Positions 42,297 through 49,080 of a stretch of DNA of 64,000 bases are shown piece by piece. The number at the start of each line of letters is the position of its first letter. Position 1 is the stretch's first letter. The stretch spans positions 2,046,001-2,110,000 of the forward strand of contig NZ_CP041666.1 of assembly GCF_007301515.1 (NCBI RefSeq), read 5' to 3'. The translations under genes and the position numbers were made by a program. Source of the DNA: Radiobacillus deserti (GTDB taxonomy: Bacteria; Bacillota; Bacilli; Bacillales; Amphibacillaceae). The notes beneath the pieces are model-generated. The model searched no databases, was not told where the DNA came from, and saw only the letters and a list, made by a program, of their open reading frames with translations.

Positions 42297-42325
42297 ATTA
42301 TACTATGATATCAAAAACGAACCAA
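42297..42325 (-). promoter_or_regulatory. SigA promoter for yrrS-mtnN
   Basis: Minus-strand TTGGTT (42320-42325) and TATAAT (42297-42302) with a 17-nt spacer, about 75 nt before the yrrS ATG. Confidence 0.7.
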
Positions 42326-42450
42326 TGATACGTTCGTCCATTCTTTTTTACTATTTTTGTCGAACTACTTCTAGTTTTGGCATATCAGAAGGAGTTACTA
42401 CATAAGTATCTAATATAACCTATGGAAGAAGCTAAGGAGTGTGTTTAACG

Positions 42451-42704
42451 TTGTTAAAGGTAACAAAGTTTGATCGAGCATTATGGGGGCAAACTTCATT
42501 CGAAGACATAGGATTTGATAAACAAAAGAACCAATTTGTTATTTTCTCTATCTCGATGGCAAGAAGATCAAATTTTTTGATGTGGAAGAACAAATTGTAT
42601 TAGCCTTTATTGTAGCACAGGACAAGGATTCATTTGTAAGAAATACACTTCTTCCGCACCATCCGTATCAAATAGTAAATGGAAATATCTCAAAATCTTC
42701 CTAA
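42451..42704 (+). pseudogene. KTSC-like small protein gene, broken by a 2-base insertion
   Basis: A TTG at 42451 with AAGGAGTG 9 nt upstream opens a frame reading MLKVTKFDRALWGQTSFEDI up to VIF and ends early at TAG 42601. Removing one CT unit from TTCTCTAT at about 42544-42551 joins it to YLDGKKIKFFDVEEQIVLAF and continues to TAA 42704, giving about 83 residues. The restored pattern (IGFD, then a beta strand, DGKKIKFFDV, a helix, then DSFVRNTLLP) resembles the KTSC domain. The family call is by eye. The 42225-42450 stretch upstream otherwise holds only the yrrS promoter. Confidence 0.6.
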
Positions 42705-42741
42705 CTTCCATCTTTTTATCTTATTCCGGATTGAAAACCAT

Positions 42742-42780
42742 CTCTAACAATAGCCCTCATAGTGAGGGCTATTGTTAGAG
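42742..42780. terminator. Perfect 18-bp inverted repeat after the PBP gene
   Basis: CTCTAACAATAGCCCTCA and its exact complement around TAG. It follows the PBP stop by 2 nt on the minus strand and the KTSC-like gene on the plus strand. A long U-run is lacking on either side, so termination efficiency is uncertain. Confidence 0.65.
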
Positions 42781-42782
42781 AA

Positions 42783-44510
42783 TTAGGAGGAATCTCCTCG
42801 CAATAAATTAGAGACTATATCTCGATATATATTGTACGTAGTCGAAGCTTCATCAGATTGATATAAATCCACCACAACCATTGCATACTTAGGATTATCC
42901 TTCGGAAAATACCCTGCAAACCAATGATGGAATTTATTTTCCATACCTGTTTGGGCAGTTCCAGATTTTCCAGCTACTTGTAGCCCTTTAAATGTTTGTC
43001 CTGTCCCATTTTCTACAACCTGTTCCATTAATCCTTGTAGTAGTTTTGCAGTCTCAGGTTTTAGTTCATTTTTACGGTTCCGATGCATGGAAAAGTCAAA
43101 CATCGACGTACCGTTCCTATACAGTATTTTTTGAACAGCCCTCACTTCTTTTTTATTTCCACCATCCGCTACTGTTGCCATCATATTAGCAATAGCCAGT
43201 GGCGTTACTCTAACTTCCTTTTGTCCAATAGCCGTTTGAGCAATGGCTCGTTCCACATTTGGATCCTGTTCATTTCCCCATACCTTTCCTGGTTCTTCAT
43301 CTGGAAATTGTTTAAAGTTTGAAAAATGAAAGACAGTTCCGTTCCACCCAACCGGCTCCAATAATCCTAACTTATCTGCATATGTCTCTAAAATAGTTGG
43401 ATCCTGTTTGACAAGCTCATTTGCAAGGATAGCAAACGTTCTATTACAACTCTGCGCATAACTCTCTGTAAAAGTTAAGGAGCCCAGCTGTCGATCCGAT
43501 GGACCATCCCCGTATAAGTTTTGGTTACAGTTAAAGCTACGTGAAACATCTACATTATCTGACTCCAAAGCTGCTGCTGCAGTCACCGTCTTAAATATGG
43601 ATCCAGGAAAATGAGCCGTTAACATTTGATTTTGTATGGTATTCCCCTTATACGGTTGCTCCATGTCAATAGTCGGTCGGGAAACCATTGCCAAAACATC
43701 TCTAGATTCTACATCTAATAAAACTAATCCACCCATTTTCATGTCATACTTATCAATAATCTTTTCACTTAATTTCTGTTTTTCCATATCGAGAGTCGTT
43801 TGCACTTTTGTCGGATAGAAAGTATCTGATTCTCCTATATATCGTAGGTTCAGTCCCATCATTGGAGTTCCTTGTGCATCCACATGGTACAATATTTTTT
43901 GTTCGTTTTGCGATTGTAAAAACGGATCAAAAGTTGCCTGAAGCCCTGATATTCCAATAGGTTTAGCATCTTTATTATCCTCATATTCTGGATATCTATT
44001 ATAGTATTCCTCTTTATTATTCCGAACAATTCCTAACAAATGCTGAGCATCCGTTGGGTCTTGAACTACTGTTCTTTCTACTGCTACTATTCCAGGTACT
44101 TGTTCCTTTTTAATCTTTTCATATAAGCTATCAGTCACAGTGATCGGAAATAAATCAGTTAAGTAAGAAGGTTTTTTTAATTGCTTGATTTTATTTTGTA
44201 ATTGCTGGGTTGATACAGGTAATTCATCTAACACAGCGTTGTTGGATAGCTGATCAAGAAAAGGAAATAAAACGATGTCTTTTCGCATCGCTTGATTAAG
44301 TGGTTTTTCCTTATTGTCTAGAAAAATACCTCTCCCACTTGATAGATTAATTTCAGAAGTGCGCTGATCAACACTTTCCTCCAGTAAATTCACGTTATCC
44401 GGTCCAAAGCTCTCGGTCGATATGAGTTGAATAGATGCTAATCGATACAAGAGTGCTCCAAATCCTAGTAAAAGGAAAAGCGACAAGACGGATACTCGTT
44501 TCGTATTCAA
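42783..44510 (-). CDS. Class B penicillin-binding protein (transpeptidase), PbpI-like
   Basis: Peptidoglycan transpeptidase, 575 residues. A short cytoplasmic tail and one membrane anchor (about 5-25) precede a dimerisation/pedestal domain and the transpeptidase domain (about 250-565). Active-site motifs are SIFK (about 310, nucleophile Ser), SCN (about 362) and KSGT (about 519). By position beside yrrS-mtnN it corresponds to B. subtilis pbpI (yrrR), a SigW-linked PBP of 584 residues. A TTG at 44510, 6 nt after GGGGGTGG, is preferred over the ATG at 44543. The symbol is withheld because several class B PBPs are similar. Confidence 0.88.
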   Translation of the reverse strand: MNTKRVSVLSLFLLLGFGALLYRLASIQLISTESFGPDNVNLLEESVDQRTSEINLSSGRGIFLDNKEKPLNQAMRKDIVLFPFLDQLSNNAVLDELPVSTQQLQNKIKQLKKPSYLTDLFPITVTDSLYEKIKKEQVPGIVAVERTVVQDPTDAQHLLGIVRNNKEEYYNRYPEYEDNKDAKPIGISGLQATFDPFLQSQNEQKILYHVDAQGTPMMGLNLRYIGESDTFYPTKVQTTLDMEKQKLSEKIIDKYDMKMGGLVLLDVESRDVLAMVSRPTIDMEQPYKGNTIQNQMLTAHFPGSIFKTVTAAAALESDNVDVSRSFNCNQNLYGDGPSDRQLGSLTFTESYAQSCNRTFAILANELVKQDPTILETYADKLGLLEPVGWNGTVFHFSNFKQFPDEEPGKVWGNEQDPNVERAIAQTAIGQKEVRVTPLAIANMMATVADGGNKKEVRAVQKILYRNGTSMFDFSMHRNRKNELKPETAKLLQGLMEQVVENGTGQTFKGLQVAGKSGTAQTGMENKFHHWFAGYFPKDNPKYAMVVVDLYQSDEASTTYNIYRDIVSNLLRGDSS

Positions 44511-44604
44511 TTTCTTCCACCCCCATGCTAGCAGTATCTTCAAATAAATGAAAAAATAAACCTGCTCTCATAGCATGAGTTACAACTATTTTAAATCCTA
44601 AAAA

Positions 44605-44637
44605 ACAAAAAGCTATCAAGGTTCCCTTGATAGCTTT
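44605..44637 (-). terminator. Terminator after greA
   Basis: Stem AAAGCTATCAAGG / CCTTGATAGCTTT followed on the minus strand by TTTTTGTTTTTT. Confidence 0.92.
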
Positions 44638-44642
44638 CCATC

Positions 44643-45119
44643 TTATTTTACATCAATAATTTTTACCACCATGTCTCCACCGGGAGTTGGTACCGTAACT
44701 TCTTCTCCAATTTGGTGCCCTAAGAGGCTTTTTGCAATTGGAGAATCGTTCGAAATTTTCCCTTCAAAAGGATCTGCTTCCGCACTTCCTACAATCGTAT
44801 AACTTTCTTCGTCGCCATCTGGAAGCTCTTGGAACGTTACCGATTTCCCTAGGGAAACGACGTCCGGGTTGTCATTATCGTTTTCAATAATAACCGCATT
44901 TCGAATCATGTTTTCAACTTGAGCGATTCTGGATTCCACAAACGCTTGCTCATCTTTCGCAGCATCATATTCAGAGTTCTCAGATAGATCTCCAAAATCA
45001 CGAGCTATTTTAATGCGTTCCACTACTTCTTGACGTCGTTCTGTTTTCAAATAATGAAGTTCATTTTCTAACTTTTCTTTACCTTCTTGGGTCATGTAGT
45101 AACTTTTTTCTGCTGCCAT
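44643..45119 (-). CDS. greA: Transcription elongation factor GreA
   Basis: Stimulates RNA cleavage by stalled RNA polymerase. 158 residues: an N-terminal coiled coil with the YMTQEGKEKLENEL and ENSEYDAAKDEQAF motifs (the catalytic acidic tip around residue 41-44 of ARDFGDLSENSEY), and a C-terminal FKBP-like domain ending in the GDMVVKIIDV strand. AAGGAGTG precedes the ATG. It lies downstream of udk, as in B. subtilis, with a 190-nt gap. Confidence 0.97.
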   Translation of the reverse strand: MAAEKSYYMTQEGKEKLENELHYLKTERRQEVVERIKIARDFGDLSENSEYDAAKDEQAFVESRIAQVENMIRNAVIIENDNDNPDVVSLGKSVTFQELPDGDEESYTIVGSAEADPFEGKISNDSPIAKSLLGHQIGEEVTVPTPGGDMVVKIIDVK

Positions 45120-45263
45120 AAAACCTTACACTCCTTTAATCCAACAATAAATAATTAGTTTATCCGTATAGCATGTAAATCCAGTCATATTTCACCTATT
45201 AATTCTACATGCATAAGCCAATATCCTATGTGTTACTTGTATTGTTTAAAACTACTAACAAAT

Positions 45264-45292
45264 ACTATGGCAGATTTCCGACTTTTTTTCAA
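45264..45292 (-). promoter_or_regulatory. Candidate SigA promoter for greA
   Basis: Minus-strand TTGAAA (45287-45292) and CATAGT (45264-45269) with a 17-nt spacer in the udk-greA gap. It would give a leader of about 140 nt. Confidence 0.45.
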
Positions 45293-45312
45293 CAGTTTTC
45301 TAAATATTGTAA

Positions 45313-45948
45313 TTAAATCGCTTTCCTGTTCAGGATAGTTTGAATCTTTGTCGCCATAATATCAATGGCCACATGATTTTGCCCGCCTTCTGGAATGATG
45401 ATATCCGCATAACGTTTAGTAGGTTCAACAAATTGTAAGTGCATTGGTCTTACTACATTTATATATTGATCAATAACGGAATCAATGGTACGTCCTCTTT
45501 CTTTGATGTCACGTAATAAACGACGAATAATGCGTACGTCCGCATCAGTATCCACAAATACTTTGATATCCATCAATTCTAATAAACGTGGGTCTTCCAA
45601 GATTAAGATACCTTCTAAGATGATAACATCTTTCGGTTCAACTTCTACTGTCTCATTTGAACGGGTATGTAACGCGTAATCATAAACTGGCTTTTCGATG
45701 GATTTATGATTTAATAGATCATTTACGTGTTGTATCAATAAATCATTATCAAAAGCTAAAGGATGATCATAATTCGTCCGTAGTCTCTCTTCAAAAGGTA
45801 AATGACTTTGATCTTTATAATAATAATCCTGCTCGATAACTAAGATAGTTTTATCTGCAAATCGTTGACTGATAGATCTCGTAATAGAAGTTTTTCCTGA
45901 ACCAGTTCCACCGGCAACTCCAATTACTACTGGTTTATGGTTTGACAT
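45313..45948 (-). CDS. udk: Uridine kinase
   Basis: Phosphorylates uridine and cytidine in pyrimidine salvage. 211 residues with the Walker A GVAGGTGSGKTSI (residue 9), a YDHPLAFDN substrate segment (about 64) and RRLLRDIKERGR (about 156). The ATG at 45948 gives exactly the B. subtilis length; a longer frame to 45978 overlaps trmR. It follows trmR by 22 nt. The yrrN/yrrO peptidase pair found between trmR and udk in B. subtilis is absent. Confidence 0.96.
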   Translation of the reverse strand: MSNHKPVVIGVAGGTGSGKTSITRSISQRFADKTILVIEQDYYYKDQSHLPFEERLRTNYDHPLAFDNDLLIQHVNDLLNHKSIEKPVYDYALHTRSNETVEVEPKDVIILEGILILEDPRLLELMDIKVFVDTDADVRIIRRLLRDIKERGRTIDSVIDQYINVVRPMHLQFVEPTKRYADIIIPEGGQNHVAIDIMATKIQTILNRKAI

Positions 45949-45970
45949 GCTCTTACTTGCTCCTTTTTCT

Positions 45971-46618
45971 CTATTCACTTACGTTTTTTCTCACACTAAT
46001 TGCAACGCCATCTCCAACTGGGATGATGGTTGTCTTGTATCTAGGGTGGTTCACTAAGTACTCATTATACCTTTTAATTTTCTGTGCTATTTTATCCAGC
46101 CTTTTATTTTCTCCTGTTTGTTTCGCTACTAGTCCTTTAAATAACACGTTATCAGAAATAACAATTCCTTCTTCTGTTAACAGTTCACTATATTGGTCAA
46201 AAAACACTTGGTATTGCCCTTTGGCCGCGTCAATAAATAACAAATCATACGGACCGTTTTCTTTCGCCCTATCTACCGTTTCCAATGCATCACCACGTAA
46301 TAAGGAAATTCGATTGTCTGTATCTTGAGCGTTAACATACTGCTGAGCAACTTTATATCGTTCCTCATCACGCTCAATCGTTGTAATATGAGATGTAGGA
46401 TTGGCTTCTAGCATTCGTAACGTAGAATAGCCGATTGCAGTCCCTATCTCCAGTATTTTTTTCGGCTTTTTCAATCGAATTATTTGTTGAAGTAACTCTA
46501 TACCTAACGGTTCCATAATTGGTACACGATGCTCTCTCGCATATTGCTCCATCTCGAGTACCCACGGTTTTGGATTCTTTATCGTGGATAGGAGATAAGC
46601 CTCTATATGCTCATCCAT
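45971..46618 (-). CDS. trmR: tRNA 5-hydroxyuridine methyltransferase TrmR (YrrM)
   Basis: SAM-dependent O-methyltransferase that converts 5-hydroxyuridine-34 to 5-methoxyuridine in tRNA in B. subtilis. 215 residues of the catechol-O-methyltransferase-like family: motif I EIGTAIGYSTLRML (about 59), the metal-binding Asp in LLFIDAAKGQY (about 128) and DNVLFKG (about 153). The ATG at 46618 follows AAGGAGG. It is downstream of mltG. Confidence 0.92.
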   Translation of the reverse strand: MDEHIEAYLLSTIKNPKPWVLEMEQYAREHRVPIMEPLGIELLQQIIRLKKPKKILEIGTAIGYSTLRMLEANPTSHITTIERDEERYKVAQQYVNAQDTDNRISLLRGDALETVDRAKENGPYDLLFIDAAKGQYQVFFDQYSELLTEEGIVISDNVLFKGLVAKQTGENKRLDKIAQKIKRYNEYLVNHPRYKTTIIPVGDGVAISVRKNVSE

Positions 46619-46688
46619 AGTGCCCCTCCTTCCTACTCCATACAGAAAAGCAGGGAAGCGCAACGCCTCATTCCCTGCCTCTATGTTT

Positions 46689-47807
46689 TTATCTTAAATA
46701 TTTTTCCGTTAATTCCATATGTTCTTCATAGGTTTCTGAATAGTAGATATTGCCATCATCTGCTGCAATAAAGTACATATAATCTGTATCCGTCGGTTTT
46801 AATACAGCTTGCAAAGAATTTTCAGCGAAATTGGATATTGGCCCTACAGGTAACCCAGTCACATAATAGGTGTTATACGGTGATTCTACTTTTAAGTCTT
46901 TATGATAGACACGATCTTTATGCTCTCCTAATGCATAAAGAACAGTAGGATCTGTTTGTAGCATCATACCCACATCTAGACGATTATAAAAGACGCCAGC
47001 AATTGTTTTTCTCTCTTCTTCTGTTCTTGCTTCATTTTCTACAAGAGAAGCCATTGTTAAGGCTTCATGAACGGTCATATCACGTTCCGAGATAGTATCC
47101 AAATATGGTTCTACGACTGCTTGTGTTTTTTTCAACATAGAATGAATGATGGATTCAACACTAGGATCTTCCACATAGAATTCGTAAGTGGCAGCAAATA
47201 AATACCCTTCTAAAGGATAACGAATTTCTGGATCTAATATAGTATCCGATAAAATGGATGGATAGCTATCAATTAGCTTCTCAACAAATTTTCTATCATT
47301 CACCTTATCCAAAAATTCTTCTTCACTAATATTTGCTTTTTCCGCAAATAATGCTGCCATATCTTCTACTGTTTTTCCTTCTGGAATCGTAACCGTAATT
47401 ACTGGTTCCTTCAACACTTTTCCAGTTTGAAGCGCATCAATGATTTCATCAAGTTTCATGGATGGTGAAAGTTCGTATTCTCCAGCTTGAAACTCTGTAG
47501 CATTGTTGAACTTAATATAGAAACGAAAGATCATACTGTTTTCTATAAGGCCGTTTTCTTCTAATATATTGGCAATTTGCGAAGTAGATGAGCCCATTGG
47601 GATTTTAATCGCTACTTTTGTATCATCACTAGGGTCTACAGGCTTTAACGCGGAAGAGACATATAAGTAACCAGATATTCCTGCGATAATTAGAATTCCA
47701 GCTAGTACAGTTAACACGATGACAACGATTCTCCTGACCGTTCTAGCTTCCTCTAGCCTTTGTTGGACATTGTCTTTGTGTGTACCGTCTTTTTCAGACG
47801 TTGACAT
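46689..47807 (-). CDS. mltG: Endolytic murein transglycosylase MltG
   Basis: Cleaves nascent glycan strands during peptidoglycan elongation. 372 residues: a cytoplasmic N-terminus, one membrane anchor (about 27-50), a LysM-like subdomain and the YceG/MltG catalytic domain with the ASLVENEARTEEER segment holding the catalytic Glu (about 250) and GLPVGPISNFAENSLQAVL near the C-terminus. GGGGG precedes the ATG at 47807. Identification as yrrL orthologue is supported by trmR downstream. Confidence 0.95.
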   Translation of the reverse strand: MSTSEKDGTHKDNVQQRLEEARTVRRIVVIVLTVLAGILIIAGISGYLYVSSALKPVDPSDDTKVAIKIPMGSSTSQIANILEENGLIENSMIFRFYIKFNNATEFQAGEYELSPSMKLDEIIDALQTGKVLKEPVITVTIPEGKTVEDMAALFAEKANISEEEFLDKVNDRKFVEKLIDSYPSILSDTILDPEIRYPLEGYLFAATYEFYVEDPSVESIIHSMLKKTQAVVEPYLDTISERDMTVHEALTMASLVENEARTEEERKTIAGVFYNRLDVGMMLQTDPTVLYALGEHKDRVYHKDLKVESPYNTYYVTGLPVGPISNFAENSLQAVLKPTDTDYMYFIAADDGNIYYSETYEEHMELTEKYLR

Positions 47808-47954
47808 AGAGCATCCCCCTTTCATCCGGTCTATTATACTACATAGTTCGTCATAATTTCTATTACATTACCAAAATTTCCATATGCGTAGAACGAAATA
47901 ACTTTTAACAAGTTAGATCACAAGAAATCCCCTTTAAGGATAGCTTCTGAAAGT

Positions 47955-47993
47955 AAAAAACGAACCCCTTTTCAACGCTGAAAGGGGTTCGTT
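47955..47993 (-). terminator. Terminator after yrzB
   Basis: Perfect 13-bp stem AACGAACCCCTTT / AAAGGGGTTCGTT followed by TTTTTTAC on the minus strand. It ends the reoM-ruvX-yrzB run and separates it from mltG. Confidence 0.93.
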
Positions 47994-48001
47994 ACTTAGT
48001 T

Positions 48002-48286
48002 CTAATCCGTTTCTTCGTCTGTCAGTGTGTTAAGCATTTCCTCAACCATTTCCCATTCCTCATCCGATTCAATTTGGAATAAGGATAAATCATCATCATC
48101 GGCTGATTTCTCCTCATAACGAAACGCAAATACTTCTACTTCTTCATCATCCTTTTGCTCCATTGGAACAACAGCTATATATGAATATCCCGTTTCGTCT
48201 ACGTCAAAGGTAAACAGCACTTCAAAAAGATGCTCTTCTCCATTTTCATCTGGAATGATAATTCGTTCCTTTTCTTCTAATGCCAA
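48002..48286 (-). CDS. yrzB: YrzB family protein (DUF1292)
   Basis: A 94-residue strongly acidic protein of the DUF1292 family, function unknown. The core reads ERIIIPDENGEEHLFEVLFTF and the C-terminus is Glu/Asp rich. The TTG start is preceded by GGAGGTG. It lies 20 nt after ruvX in the conserved reoM-ruvX-yrzB order of Firmicutes. Confidence 0.92.
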   Translation of the reverse strand: MALEEKERIIIPDENGEEHLFEVLFTFDVDETGYSYIAVVPMEQKDDEEVEVFAFRYEEKSADDDDLSLFQIESDEEWEMVEEMLNTLTDEETD

Positions 48287-48305
48287 CCTCTACACCTCCT
48301 ATTTA

Positions 48306-48722
48306 TTAACTGTTAGAATCTAGGTAGCTTTGCAAAATTAAAGCAGCTGCCATTTTGTCGATTACTTTTTTTCTCTTCTTCCGACTCATATCGGCCTCTA
48401 ACAATATTCGTTCTGCAGCCATCGTCGTTAATCTTTCATCCCACATAACGGTGGACAATGAAAATTGGTCTTCTAAATGCTTCGCATAGGCGAGGGAGGC
48501 CTCTCCCCTCTCTCCTATTGTACCGTTCATATTTTTTGGTAAACCTACAACAGCCACTTTTATATCGTACTCTTTAATGATGGTTGCAATTTCTTCATCT
48601 GCAGTTGAATAATCAGCTTCGTCCCATTTTATCGTTTTAATTCCTTGGGCAGTCCATCCTAGCTCATCACTAACAGCAACTCCAATTGTCTTCTGCCCAA
48701 CATCTAATCCCATTTTTTTCAT
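48306..48722 (-). CDS. ruvX: Putative pre-16S rRNA nuclease / Holliday junction resolvase RuvX (YqgF family)
   Basis: RNase H-fold nuclease of 138 residues, implicated in 16S rRNA 5'-end maturation. The family motifs GLDVGQKTIGVAVSDELG (first acidic residue), VVGLPKNMNG and WDERLTT are present. It begins one base after the reoM stop codon. Confidence 0.93.
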   Translation of the reverse strand: MKKMGLDVGQKTIGVAVSDELGWTAQGIKTIKWDEADYSTADEEIATIIKEYDIKVAVVGLPKNMNGTIGERGEASLAYAKHLEDQFSLSTVMWDERLTTMAAERILLEADMSRKKRKKVIDKMAAALILQSYLDSNS

Positions 48723-48723
48723 T

Positions 48724-48990
48724 CTAAGCCTCTCGGTGCTGCTCCAAGTAATGTTTTACTAATACTTCGATTAGCTCGTCCCTTTCAATTCTTCTGATTA
48801 AATTTCTAGCATCATTATGACGGGGGATATAAGCAGGGTCTCCTGACAGTAAGTAACCCACAATCTGGTTAATTGGGTTATATCCCTTTTCACGTAGAGC
48901 TTCATGGACCGTTAACAGGATATCTTTTACGTTCTCGTCAAACGGTTCTTCTGGAAAGTTAAACTTCATTGTTTTATCCATAGAGTCCAT
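48724..48990 (-). CDS. reoM: IreB family regulatory phosphoprotein ReoM
   Basis: An 88-residue protein that is a substrate of the PASTA kinase PrkC and, in related Firmicutes, controls ClpCP-dependent turnover of MurA. It reads DKTMKFNFPEEPFDENVKDI at the N-terminus and contains NQIVGYLLSGDPAYIPRH. The usual phospho-Thr is within DKTMKF. The ATG at 48990 has GGGGTG 6 nt upstream and gives the B. subtilis YrzL length; a GTG at 48999 is possible. Confidence 0.93.
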   Translation of the reverse strand: MDSMDKTMKFNFPEEPFDENVKDILLTVHEALREKGYNPINQIVGYLLSGDPAYIPRHNDARNLIRRIERDELIEVLVKHYLEQHREA

Positions 48991-49080
48991 TGAACACACC
49001 CCATTTCCTCATATTCCGTAAATTACTAATGAACCTAATTCTATACTAATACATTTAATAGAGATGGACAACTTTCTACA

